Shown one piece after another: positions 1 through 11,621 of a stretch of DNA of 64,000 bases. Made by a program: the position numbers and the translations under genes. Position 1 is the first letter of the stretch. Each line of letters begins with the position of its first letter. The notes beneath the pieces were generated by a model, which saw nothing but the letters and a program-made list of their open reading frames with translations, made no database searches and was not told where the DNA came from. The stretch comes from Alisma plantago-aquatica (Eukaryota; Streptophyta; Magnoliopsida; Alismatales; Alismataceae), in assembly GCA_963693085.1 (NCBI GenBank), contig OY856413.1:537372879-537436878 (forward strand). The letters run 5' to 3'.

Positions 1-1743
1 TGGATACTCAGGGTCCTCGACTTGGTATCCACCACATGCACCAAGAATGCATTGCAACCTTGCTCATCAACTTCTCTACCACCATTGTTGACACCAGACA
101 TGTTGGAAGGATCTTCCTATCTCCTTGGAAGACCCACATCACAAATCCATTGACAAACATCACTACCTTGGAACCACAATCCAAGACCACTCGATACTTC
201 TCCAAAGTGTCCATGACAAGGATTGTATCAAATCCCTATATGTTAAGTCGTATGAGTTCCACTTGAATGTAGTGCCCCAAAAAAGAAAGGACACATGAAG
301 GAAACACCTCTCACAACTCAGTTGAACCAACCAACGGGGTCTCTAAATGAAGATTATCACATATATGAATAACGAGACAAAGAACAACTACCAATCACTT
401 CTCTGGTGATAAAAGAGTGTGCCACACCCGGGTCAACCAAAATAGATATAAAGCAAGAGCAAGACAAAGTAGAATGAAATAAATCCATTGAATATGTTAT
501 GACTTGTGGGTTGACCACTCCTTCAGGATGAATTAGGGTGTAGAATCGAGCCGCTACCTGTTGTCGTCCCTGTCTTCTGTTGGCTTGTCTAGAAGAATCA
601 GCTTGTGATGCCTGGCCACATCCTCAGCCTCCACCACTGCTAAACTGCTGCCTTTGTGAGCCCTGCTAAAGCTACCTTGACTGTTGGATCACCTCATCAT
701 CCTTCACCAGAGATGCCCACCTCAGATGTCCTACTTGTCCACCCTTGTGGCAAGTCCTGGTCTCGTACCGTGGCCTGGACGACCCTCTCATTGATACTGA
801 CGCGACACTGTGGGTTCTGATCAATGAAAAACTATGTCCTCTGCCTCTACTTGGTGACCACTAAGACTAACTCATTGATCTCTATTGTGATGGCAGCATT
901 GAAAACCTAGGCTTCTTAAAGCCTCCAAATGACTGTCCTTGATACCGTGCAAGTCTCTTGTTGGCCTTCGCCTCATGCTTCTCCAGCACTAACCATTCTA
1001 CCCTTCTAACATACTCCACAAATGTGGTGAACTTCTCTCTATTCTATAGGGATGACACAGGAGTCGTCAACTCTGTACTAAACCTTTCTCGAACCATGTG
1101 ATCCGCTCCTTGTCTGTATCAACCACGTGAGGAAAAAACCTCAAAGCTCCATAAACTTGGCTTCATACTCATTCACTATCATGAATCCCTACAAGATCTT
1201 CTCGAATTGGAGGATCTTCTCATCAAGATAGGTCTCTAGAAAGTACTGACTCATGAACTCCCATCAGAACTCTTCCCAACTGATCATAGCACCTAGCCTT
1301 TTGTCCTCCTAAATGGCCCACCAGTGGCCAACACTCCCCTTCAACAAATATACAACATGCTTCACCTTATCCTCTTCGGGGATGTTGAGGATCTTGAAGA
1401 CCTTCTCTAGCTCCATCAACCACAAATCTACATCCTCTAGGTCTGTCGTACCCACATACTACACCGCTCCTACACACCTCAACCTTTTAAAGGTCTTCCC
1501 AAAACCTGAAGATTCCAAATTGGGGACTTCTTCTCTCGCTTGAAGAATGGGCATTCTATCCGCCATATGTGTCATCATGACCATGAACTATCCAAACATG
1601 GACTGGAAAGTGGGATTGGCCACTACTATAGGGTTAAACTAAGGCATCTCAGGCACTCCATCAACCCTCTCCTTCCTCCTAGAACCACCACCTGGTGCTG
1701 CAACACTACTCTCAATGTCATGTTCTTTGCGTTCTCCAACCAT
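1..1743 (-). pseudogene. Ty3/gypsy gag-protease remnant (element A)
   Basis: This is the decayed 5' coding part of a reverse-strand Ty3/gypsy element that continues past the left edge. The gag start is taken as the minus-strand ATG at 1743, because the codons after it (MVGERKEHDIESSVAAPGGG) align with the gag start of the forward element at 61925. Further in, the gag core is recognisable (LLKGSVGHWWAI near 1310, YLDEKI near 1215). The C-terminal end of the aspartic protease region lies at 8-214 (MDTLEKYRVVLDCG, then VFQGDRKILPT). Several stops and frameshifts separate these blocks, so no protein is made. Gag would form the particle and the protease would process the polyprotein. It is more degraded than the copy at 61925-64000. 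Family assignment is firm; exact boundaries of the decayed blocks are approximate. Confidence 0.88.
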
Positions 1744-1754
1744 CTTTTCTTTTC

Positions 1755-1756
<2 letters not shown>

Positions 1757-1786
<30 letters not shown>
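1757..1786. repeat. (TTC)n / (GAA)n microsatellite
   Basis: A run of about ten TTC triplets lies just upstream (minus sense) of the gag start of element A. It has no counterpart in the forward element at 61910-61925, so it arose in this copy. Confidence 0.9.
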
Positions 1787-1880
1787 TTGCATAAGCAAAA
1801 GTAACCATAAGATAAACTAGAGGACACTAGAATAGAGACAAACCCTAGACCTATGTCCCTGTAGACTCAAAGAACTGAAA

Positions 1881-1892
1881 TCTCTAATACCA
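1881..1892 (-). other. Primer-binding site of element A
   Basis: Reads TGGTATTAGAGA on the minus strand, close to the plant initiator-Met-tRNA primer-binding sequence TGGTATCAGAGC. It lies 8 bases internal to the LTR terminus at 1901, as expected for the minus-strand DNA primer site, and corresponds to 61798-61808 in the forward element. Confidence 0.85.
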
Positions 1893-2390
1893 ACTAGTCT
1901 TGTGACGCCCCGATGCGCCAGAAAGTGAGATTACTCAAAACAAAGTGCGAAACTAATACTAACCAACCAGGTTACCGGGAAGCACAAGAAATTAAAATTG
2001 TTTCCTTATGAGCACAAAAATAAAAAATTATTACATCCGAGTCCACAAAATCCACATGTATATATATAACACATTCCAAAGGGTTATTCCAACCCATTGT
2101 CCACCGACTCATTGGACACAACCAGTACATATGATAACTCGTTGCCATATATGTACAACAAAGGCATGTAGCCAAAACATCATCTCAATATACAATGTCT
2201 ATAAAACTCTCCTAAAGACATGAGAATATAGGTATGAAACATATGACTCTACTACAAAACACAGCTCATCCAACCTTTACTTGGTTACTACTCCTCTTAC
2301 TGCTCAGCCTCAATCGCACGATCTCTACCTTGTCATGCACGACCACCTAAAAGATGTGGAAACCCATGGGGTGAGACCAAACATCCAAGC

Positions 2391-2406
2391 GAGAGATATA
2401 ACTCTC
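2391..2406 (-). promoter_or_regulatory. Conserved 16 bp giant-LTR motif (copy in A)
   Basis: GAGAGTTATATCTCTC on the minus strand, identical in five LTR copies of the window. Its ends pair (GAGAG/CTCTC). It is followed by CACCCCATGGGtTTcCAC-like sequence also shared by the other copies. Function unknown. Confidence 0.7.
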
Positions 2407-2981
2407 TACTAGCATCTATTAAAATGAAAGGTAGATTAAAGTAGATGGATAACATACTTATCAGGTTGAGTAGATTCATCTAAACAACATGTAATAAATG
2501 TGTAGCAAAGATTAAGAAAACTGAGCAGTTACTACTGAGCAGTAGAGCAATTATTACTTTAAGAAGGAATATGAAGAACATGTATAATAGTTGATTTCTC
2601 TTACCACATTATAATTCAAGAAATTAGTATAGGCATAAGGCAAAGGGGTCACACAATGTTATTTGTATATGACCCAATGCAAATACACTACACGGCTGTG
2701 TTACCTTTTTTTATTATGCCTTGAGGAGATGAGGTATACCATTCATGCTCCAACTGACCACTGCTTAGTCAAAATCAGTGCCATACAAGATTTAGGAGGA
2801 GCATGACTCCTATGATCTCTCCACACCCTTAGTCAGTACGAGTCTATCGTAGTGACATATAAAGTCCAGCTACAAAACAACCTAGCCCACCTTGGTATAT
2901 AGGAACAACACTAGTAAAACTAAGTTACAACCACAACCGCACTCCTACCGAGGTATGACCATATCCATCCTCAAAACATGT

Positions 2982-3032
2982 CATATATATACATGTCATA
3001 TATATATATATATACATATACATACATACATA
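2982..3032. repeat. (TA)n-rich microsatellite
   Basis: Alternating TA/CATA tract inside the giant LTR of element A, absent at the equivalent place in the other copies. Confidence 0.85.
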
Positions 3033-3939
3033 TCACATCATTGAGATATGGCCTCGACCGTTCTCCTGCCAGGGTGTGACCACAACCAATCCTGTGAAAT
3101 TCATATACTCAACAATATATGATCCCGAGCTTCCACTAAGGGAGAAATTGTTTCACCATCCAACAAGTACTGACGCCAAAGATGGATCTTTGGCATAGGG
3201 AAACTAAATGATTAGGGTTTCACTTTGTTAGTTAGTCCAACTGGGTATCTTTTAGCATCAATCAAGTAACAACATAAAAACCCTAAACAAACTCTACAAC
3301 GATAAGGGAATAATACAACATTAGAAGATATAAAACATATAAGGTGTGAACTTGTCACATCATCACATAATACTTTTAGAACCTCCATTCAAAGTCCATC
3401 AACACTATCATACTGCTATGGGAAAATCCCTCATCACATCAATGGAGGATAACACCTCAAAATTCCTCATCACATCAATGGAGGATAACACCTATCACTA
3501 GGCTTTAAGCCTTTGCTAGGTCATAATACCATCACATCATTAGGATTTTGACATGCCTCATTAAGGCTCATAGCCATAACCATGGCATTCACAAGCGATG
3601 ACATACATTCCACCTGCAAGGTTAGGATTTTACAAGTACGTGAGAGAAAACATAATCACATGCTATTCGTCCAATGATATCAACAAGTATAGAATACCAT
3701 AGGATTAGGGTTAGGGTTTCTCTAAAGCGATTTGAGTTTCCAAAACAATAATCCACAAGACCTTGGGTACATCATCTCCCACTATCTTGGAGCACACTAG
3801 GATTAGAACAACATCATTATCTTGATTAATTAACTATCTAAATAGCATTAGGTATCAACCAAAATTTACATGTACATATGTAACAACCTTATGATGCCTC
3901 ACATATGTTACAACCATGTACTCATGTGAATGTACCAAC

Positions 3940-4215
3940 CCTCAAACATGTGTCTTGACCATTAGAAAACCATGAGTCTTGACCATGAATAAAACATGTG
4001 ATTTGACCATCACAAAATCATGTCTCTGGACCATAACAAAACATGTGTCTCGACCATGAACAAAACATGTGTTTCGACCACCAAAAAAGCATATGTCTCG
4101 ACCACCATCAAGAAAAGTGTCTCAACCACCACAAAAGCATATGTCTCGACTAAAACCAAATCATATGTTTCGATCAAGATAAAATCATATGTTTCAACCA
4201 AGAGAAGGTCAAGGG
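3940..4215 (-). repeat. Degenerate TCGAGACA-type array in giant LTR
   Basis: On the minus strand the unit GGTCGAGACAxxTG recurs every 25-30 bases with much drift (seen on the plus strand as TGTCTCGACCA). The open frame across it encodes only repeated VETYAF-like residues and is not a gene. Scattered units recur at 5480-5690. The same unit type occurs at 18480-19210 and 46130-46500. Confidence 0.8.
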
Positions 4216-6025
4216 TGTAGTGACCACCAAGGTCAAACTACCACAAGGATGAATAACCATCCTCAAAATAGAGAAAAATCATGATCAAAATAGAAGGTTA
4301 CCACCAAGGCAAACTCATCAAAATTGAAGGAAACAACTCCACCCAAAGATGATCACCAAAACTCTAAAACATGTATCATTGAAATCTCTTAGAAATAACC
4401 TTGTTAAGAGAGGTATAACTCACGTTCAATACATGCAAAATAGCACCAAAAGTCCATGTTACACTAAGGTACTCAAACCTCATGCATGTTGATGGAAATC
4501 ATAGATCAAGGGTCAAGAGAAAACCATCCATACCACATTCATCTCAAAAATTAGGTACAAGGAATTTGGAGTTTAGAATTACAAAAAATCTCATAAGATT
4601 ATCATCACGACTTGAACCTTAAATCATAATAATTTCTTCTGGAATGTTAAGATCATGTTTTAGAGTTATAAACAGCAACATGCATGTAAGGAAAGAGAAA
4701 TAATAGAGAAGGAAGAGTCTTATATATCCCACCTTAGGTAGAGATCTAGGCTCCAAGATTAAAAGCTCCAAGAGAGAAGAACATACTCCAACTTGGATCA
4801 ACACTTCAACCACAAGTTCACCTCAAAAGAGAAGAACACCATGGTCAAAGAAAAGCTCAAGAAAGGAGGGCAAGAAACCCTAGGCCGAACTAAAAGAAGA
4901 AAGGAGAAAGAGAAGAAAGCTTCCTCTCACTTGGGTACCACTATGTCAAAACATTGTTTCTGACCCATGTGACGAGGAGTTTCTTCTCAAGATGACCACC
5001 ATGGATGATCCATAGTCTATGGCCAAGAAAAGAGAAGAAGGAATGTAGGGTTCTAAAAGAAAAATATGATCAAGAAGGTAGAACCACTTACCAAGAAGTG
5101 AAACCACCAAGAATCACCACAAGGAAGGTGATCAAGCTCTAAAGCACCACTTGCAAGCTTGATCAGCCTCCAAAGCACCTAGATCAATACTTCTTTGCTC
5201 CACCAAGATTTAAGGATGAGCACAAGAGAGGGGAGAAGAAGGATGGCTGAAAAGATCACTTGCATGAAGTAGAAAGGGGTTATATACTCAAAGGAGGAGG
5301 GAAGTAAGGTAGGTGTGAGGTGGCAACATAAGAGGGCACCAAAGGGACACTTGTCCATCAAGAAAACTGACATGCAACCACTAAATATATGCATGAAAAC
5401 TATAGTGATTAAATCTAAGTGGGGTGTTGACCACATGGGTCACCGCCACCCTAGAGGTTGAAACAAACATCAAGGTACCTTGTCTCGACCACTACAAAAG
5501 GTCGTCGAACCAACAAGGTCAAAACACACCACAAGAAGGCCAACCATCTAGACCAAACCACACCAAGACCTTCATGGTCAAAACAAGAATCAATTAAGGA
5601 AAGTGTTGCGGTTGCAACACACCTCGAAGTGGGGTGTTGGGGTCACAACATGCCCTACATGAGCTCAAGGTCGATACACATCACCAAGGTCAAAACCCTA
5701 GAAGCCCAAACATCACCATATGATGCCACCTCACCAACCAAGGTCCAACAAGGTGCTCCATAACATCATTCTCTCTATCATTATGCTAAAGCACTAAATG
5801 CACACTCAACATGTGACAAATTGCAAGATAACCCTCAACATGGATAAATTGCAACTTGGTCCAAAATAAGGATACATATCTCAAACATCATCCAAACATG
5901 ACCAAACCAAAAACATAAGCTTGTCACATGTTAACAAAACATCTCAATTGATTAGATTAATATTTAAGCGTACTATTATGCAAATCAAGTATACTCAAGC
6001 ACTAAGCTAGGTCAGGGGCCTTACA

Positions 6026-7905
6026 CTAGGTCCAAGACATGGTCTTCAAACACCTATTAAACATATATGTAGAATTAGGGTTATTTTTACATTATTTACT
6101 CAAACTCTAAATATTTTCTTTTTACAATTATTGAATTAGTTTATCAATTTGTATACTATATTTATCTAAGTTCGCAACAAATTTTACTTTTTTTCTCTGA
6201 CTTACAATTATTAGTTATGAATTTTGTAAATTTTAATCAATTAGGAAAATCTAAAAAGTCATGTATTTGTTTAATATTGGATTTATAGAATGAAACTTAT
6301 ACCATTGGGTTGAGAAATATTCCATGATTTGAAAATATATTTTATTGAGTTTTTCTGAGCTATATACAATTCACTATGAATTTTGCAAATACCTGCCAAT
6401 CAAAAATTACGAAAACTCCACACAAGCATGAATTATCCACAACAAGGTGGATGGTTCTACTGAGGTGGCTTAATTAGGATAGGTCACATAGCCCAAGAAA
6501 CAATGAGACAATCACAAAGCTCAACATGAAACAAAAAGGAAGTCACAAAAGATATTGTTGTCGTTATGGTGTAATAGAGAAAAACAATTGGGGCCATGGC
6601 AAAACCGAGAAACCATAACATATCATGTTCTTTCATCATATGTTATTTCATGTGAGTTCATAGAACCAAAAGAGATCAAAAGCTTGATGTCTAGTAGAAC
6701 ATGTAGATTAGGGAAAATGGGAAAGGAGAACTGGTATTTGGGTGTTTCCAAACTACTGGGATCTAGGGTTGTTATTAGGTATTAATTAAATCCAGGAGGT
6801 GAGGGGAAAATTGAGAAAAAAAATCTCATGATGAGATCAAGAGACGAGGTAGGATAGAGGGAGAGAATATAGGGAATGCATATTTGCAGAAAAAGGAAGG
6901 GAGCAAGAGTTAGGAGAAGAGGCTGGAACTGCATGATCTCAATCCAACAATGTTAAAAGCTACTGAATTCTATCAAGGTTAGGAAAACATGCGTGATTGA
7001 CTTAAAGTGCCGAGTTTAGCAGAAATCAAACACATTATTGAATATATTTGATATATTCATTAATTAAACATCTATCACTTTCCAAAATTACTTTACTTAT
7101 ATTCAATGTGAAAATTAAAACATAGATTAACTAGAAGGTTTAGAGCCTAATTTTGTAATTAGGATCCCTTTGAAGTCATTGGATATATTATTTAATATCT
7201 TTGAAGTTTACTTGTGTTTTATTTTATGAAATTAGGATTTTTAGGATTGTTTAAATAATGTGAAACTTGGCACCAAAACTAATTGGGACACAAGGAATAC
7301 ATGTCATCGTTAGATTGGCATTGAGATTTCCTTTTTATCAGTTATTATACAATTTGTGATTTGGATCATTACTATTGTATTTATTTTAACATTACATAAT
7401 TACTATTATTATTTATTATTTAGAGTCCCATTATCTTGACAATTTTACCAAAAGAGTCTCCTTATATTATTATGCACAAATTTTACTTATTTATCTTATT
7501 AAGTCCATTAATTCAATATTCATTTAGATAATGGTGCTTTATTCATATTTATGGACATTGAATCTCATATTGTTATTCCTATTCATATGTTAAGCAGATT
7601 GTGCCTCATATTAGACATATATTAGTCATTTTGTAAATATTATTTATCAAATGAAACATATGTGACATATTTAATGAATTTCTTTGTTAACACATAATTA
7701 AGTTATTATGTTAATATGAGCGTGTTATGATATGTGATGTTGATTATAGAACCTATTGCGACATAATATGTGATATGCATCAACAATGTCCATTAAGACA
7801 TAATTTTTATCCTTGTTTGGTCAATTCTAAAGAACAAAACACATCAATCTCTTATCCATGGGATCAGGGTTTCTAGAGTCAAAATCTAGGTTTCAGTATG
7901 TTACA
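6026..7905 (-). mobile_element. LTR family B, 3' LTR fragment of copy B1
   Basis: On the minus strand it starts TGTAACATACTGAAA at 7905, directly after the polypurine tract. Its far part is cut at 6025 by the insertion of element A. The sequence from about 6045 to 6650 aligns with 10155-10790 in the 5' LTR of the same element (shared blocks include CAAACACC.ATTAAACATAT and GAGAAAAACAATTGGGGCCA), which shows the two are an LTR pair. Confidence 0.8.
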
Positions 7906-8926
7906 ACGCTCCACCCCTTAAAAGGATTTCATCCTAAAAGATGCATGATCCATATATTATCCACAAACACTCTCCATACCTTAAAAGGTTTAACCTATTA
8001 AGACAAGCTAAATGACATCAAGGTATTAGGGTTACTTATGGATATTTTAGTTGTGAAAACATTTTATGTTGTTCATGCATCAAACTAACATGTCATACTC
8101 ACCTAGGGTTGAGTTTCAGGCCCTTGTGTTACTAACCTCTCAACCCTAAAATTCACATTACCATCCAAACATTCATAGGGTAAAAAAGGGTAGGTCAACT
8201 AAACCTTTTAGCGCAAGCCTTATACTCATAACTTTGGGTTTAAGATTTCTACTACATATGATTCTAGGGTTTCCCTATCAAGACTTCATACATTTGTTTG
8301 TTGTGACTTAGTTCAAGAAAACCTCGATAAAATATAGATTTTTTTTATTTTATACATATAGTATCACAGTGAAAAAACAATTTGATGGAAAAACTTAGTG
8401 ATATAAAACTAAAGATAGGGCCCAAAATCAAGGTGAGGAACCAAGTCACAATTGTTCCATTAAAGATTTCCCTACCTACTACTTCAACATCCTCATAACA
8501 TAACTCCATACTCATGTCAAACCTCTTAACATCCAAAGATACATGCCAAAAATAACATTCATCATAGGGTATGATCAACTAATGTATCATGACACTAGGG
8601 TTAACAAAAGATTCTCATATACTCTTCATCACTATCAATACCTTCCATCTATATGTCAAACTCCATAACTTCCAAAGATATGTGTCACTATTAACTTGTA
8701 TATGGTATGAGATTATGGATCACCGCACACTAGGGTTTGCTAAACATGGTTCTTATGTGTACGCCATATAAATATAAACTGAACTTTCATCATCTCAAGA
8801 ATATCATAGGTCAATTCTAGGATAAAAATATCACTTAGATGGTAACTATGTAAGGTAAGGGTTCTCATGAGGGAGACAAAATTGAAATAGTCAGAATCCA
8901 ACTACCATATGGCTTTGATAACATCT
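7906..8926 (-). mobile_element. Internal domain of non-autonomous element B1 (1.0 kb)
   Basis: This segment lies between a polypurine-type end (7906-7942, minus sense TTTTAGGATGAAATCCTTTT followed by AAGGGGTGGAG, the usual end of plant gypsy pol plus PPT) and a primer-binding site at 8911-8923. It has no long open frame and no recognisable gag or pol residues, so the element could only have moved with proteins supplied in trans. An alternative is that a full internal region was deleted. Confidence 0.7.
8911..8923 (-). other. Primer-binding site of B1
   Basis: Minus strand reads TGTTATCAAAGCC, a match to the initiator-Met tRNA 3' end (TGGTATCAAAGCC type), a few bases from the LTR end at 8927. 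Confidence 0.75.
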
Positions 8927-10790
8927 TGTAAGGAGGGGGACCCAAGAGGGATCCAGTTAATTTGAGGAATAAACCCATCTAATCATAACACACTGGAAGG
9001 TATGCTAGAATAGGTGAAAATTTTTCATTTCTCAAATAACAGTGTTCAAAAACCAAAGTATAGAAGGGAAATGGTATTTCATGACTATATTCAAATTATC
9101 AAGGTTACATAATATTCACCCACTTGGGGTTTTACATGAAAGTAACAACAATAGAATCTAAGTAGAAGGATACATAAACTATCTGAAGTCTAACTCCTAA
9201 GAGTCAGCTCCTTAATCCAGGTCCACATATGCATGCCATGTTCTCCATGTACTTCACCTAGGGGATGGAAGCATACCCCACAAGATAAGACAAAATGGAA
9301 GTTGTCAACATAAATGACAATATGCACATATTAATTGGGGAGTGATCAACACTAAGAAAAAAGGTCATCAAATATGACAAGGCTTCCCATAGAAGAGGAA
9401 AAGAACTATCCAAGTGGATATCAAGAGAATATGAATTTCAAATAAGATGATAATAAATAGTTGCACTTGTCATTAATCAAAATAAGAGGTTCCACAGAAG
9501 CACATATAAAGAATTTTGGGCACAAAAGCCATCACAATAATATCAATCAACCTGCATGCACGTGAGATAAGAACATCACCACATAAACATAAAGTAAATG
9601 GTTGTTAGAGCACATAACCAATAACTTGATAGATATTGACATCCTGGCAGACTCCCAAAAATATAATATTGGGTGGAAAGGTGCACCCTGGGCGGAAAGG
9701 TGTGCTCATATATATATAATACGAGTGGAAAAACACACTCGGCAAGGAATGAAACCCAAAAAAAGCCAATCATTACATTAAACTAAGTCTAATTAATCTC
9801 AAAGCATGCAAAATGTAGAGGAAAGTGAAAGTTCAGTCATAGCAATAGAATAAATGAGATTTCCATCACATAAATGGAGAATATGAAACATACACCACAT
9901 AAGTGGGTAAAACGGTTCATATCCATAATTAGGATTTCATCATGAAGTAAAGTACAATTGTGAGTCAATACGAGTATCCAAAAAAAGATTCATATCATCT
10001 ATCTCACATTAGTCAACCTCTTATAGGAGAGGAGAAAAGTGTTTAGGCTATTATGTCCCAAAGGACCAAGAGAGAGTGATAAATACAGGTGAGTGCTCAA
10101 TATGATAAATATGGATGCGACATACCTTAGATTCAGTCCAAAGATAACTCTAGACGCAAGAGAGGGTATTCAAACACCAATTAAACATATGTACATAATT
10201 AGGCTTTATTTCACATTATTTATTCAAACCCTAAAAGTCACCTTTTTACTATTACTGAATTAGGTTGTCAAAATTCTACCTTCTTATAGTTTTTTTTAGT
10301 TCATAGCACATTTTACTTTATTTTTATGACTTACAAATTATTATATATGAGTTTTCAAAATTTTAACTAATTACGAAAAATCCAAAAAGTCACATATTTG
10401 TTACATTGGATTTAGGGAATGAATGTTATACTACCAAATGGAGAGATAACCTGCAATTCTAAAACATATTTTATTTAATTTTTCTAAGCCATATATAATT
10501 TCCCATAAATTTTGAATATATTAGCCAATCAGAAATCACAAAAACTTCACACAAGGATGAATTATACACAACTAGATGGATGGTCCCATTGAGGTGGCCC
10601 AATTTGGATGGGATACATGGACCAACCAACAATAACATAGTCACAACGCTCAGCTTGAAACAAAAAGGAAGTCATAAAAACCCACTATTGCCCTTATGGC
10701 GTAATAGAGAAAAACAATTGGGGCCAGGGAAAAACTGAGAAACCACAATTTGTCATCTACTTTCGTCATTTTTTCTTTCACACAAGTGAA
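8927..10790 (-). mobile_element. LTR family B, 5' LTR fragment of copy B1
   Basis: Its minus-strand 3' end is CCTTACA at 8927. Along it the order of blocks follows the 5' LTR of B2: the TACTTCACCTAGGGG/GGAAGCATACCCC block at 9250-9285, then the AT-rich block at 10155-10500. Similarity to the paired 3' LTR stops near 10790. Confidence 0.72.
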
Positions 10791-11621
10791 CCATTGCCCC
10801 GATCGATCAACTGAGTCAGTGGTTCACCTGATCCCAGTTTCCCAGATTCATCACCAACTCTGAAAATTTGAGCCCACTCGAGATTTGGCAATTCCTATGT
10901 TGGATCAGACGAGTAAAAGTACAAAACTTGTCTGTAGCCACTAAATTCCACTACATAGCCGCTCGAGCATGGTGATTGATAGTTCAACCTCAAGAATTTA
11001 CACGCACATATCTATCATGGTCAGATGATCCACTCTAAAGTGATCTCCCCACTATATCACGTTCTGAAACTTGAATACATGATTTCTCAATTTGTAGTAC
11101 ATAGATTGCCCAATCATAGTGACTACAACTATATAATTGGGATCAGGGAAAAGGGTTTTGGCATCACCCTTTCACATCATCCCTTTCCTTGGACCTTTTC
11201 CATCTTCGATTATCTATGGTATCTATGACTCACAACAAAGGATTGGATGATCCTAGTACCTGAGGCTTCACACACCTAGAAGATTGTCTCTTCCATCATC
11301 TAACCCTAAGCATGTCACATCTACCCTTCCTTACCATAGATTGCCTGACTCAAAGACCTAGGTTCGATTGGTTAGTGTCCCAGATTGATTGCAACTATTG
11401 CCTTTCTTGAGCTTTCTCCTCCTCCACCCTCTCCTCCATCAGTCCCCTAGGCATAGCCAACTCCAACTTGCTCTATCTCCCTGTTCTGATTGAATGCTTA
11501 CTTGCTCTGCTCGACCGACCGTCTGACTTGTTGCCACCAAGATGCCATACATACATAGGGAAACTCCAACTATCCTCCCTGCCTTCCTCATCATATCTTT
11601 CTCTCAAAGCTAGGCTCCCTA
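10791..11621. other. Unassigned 0.8 kb between B1 and B2
   Basis: No open frame, repeat or match to the other LTR copies of the window is visible here. The stretch has several pyrimidine-rich segments (11400-11600). It may be a diverged part of the B1 LTR or an old insertion. Confidence 0.5.

Larger units (their letters stand above)
1901..6025 (-). mobile_element. Giant 5' LTR of Ty3/gypsy element A (4.1 kb)
   Basis: On the minus strand it starts TGTAAGGCCCCTGACC at 6025 and ends CGTCACA at 1901, next to the PBS, giving TG..CA termini and 4,125 bp. It shares start, end and internal motifs with the LTRs at 16175, 44912, 52091 and 56143. A TATA-like element (GTATATAACCCC) lies near 5279-5287, a GGTAAGTGG donor-like site at 5084-5092, a TGCAGGT acceptor-like site near 3612-3618, a double telobox at 3704-3719, and the 16 bp family motif at 2391-2406. 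It is inserted in LTR family B at 6026; the candidate duplicated target CTAGG (6026-6030) cannot be confirmed because the other end is outside the window. Confidence 0.9.

Noticed and set aside
1626..1827. Poly-Glu / poly-Arg open frames
   Set aside because: Caused by the GAA microsatellite next to the decayed gag start.
4010..4220. Open frame with repeated VETYAF / VSTTxK residues
   Set aside because: Translation of a degenerate TCGAGACA-type array inside an LTR; open on both strands.
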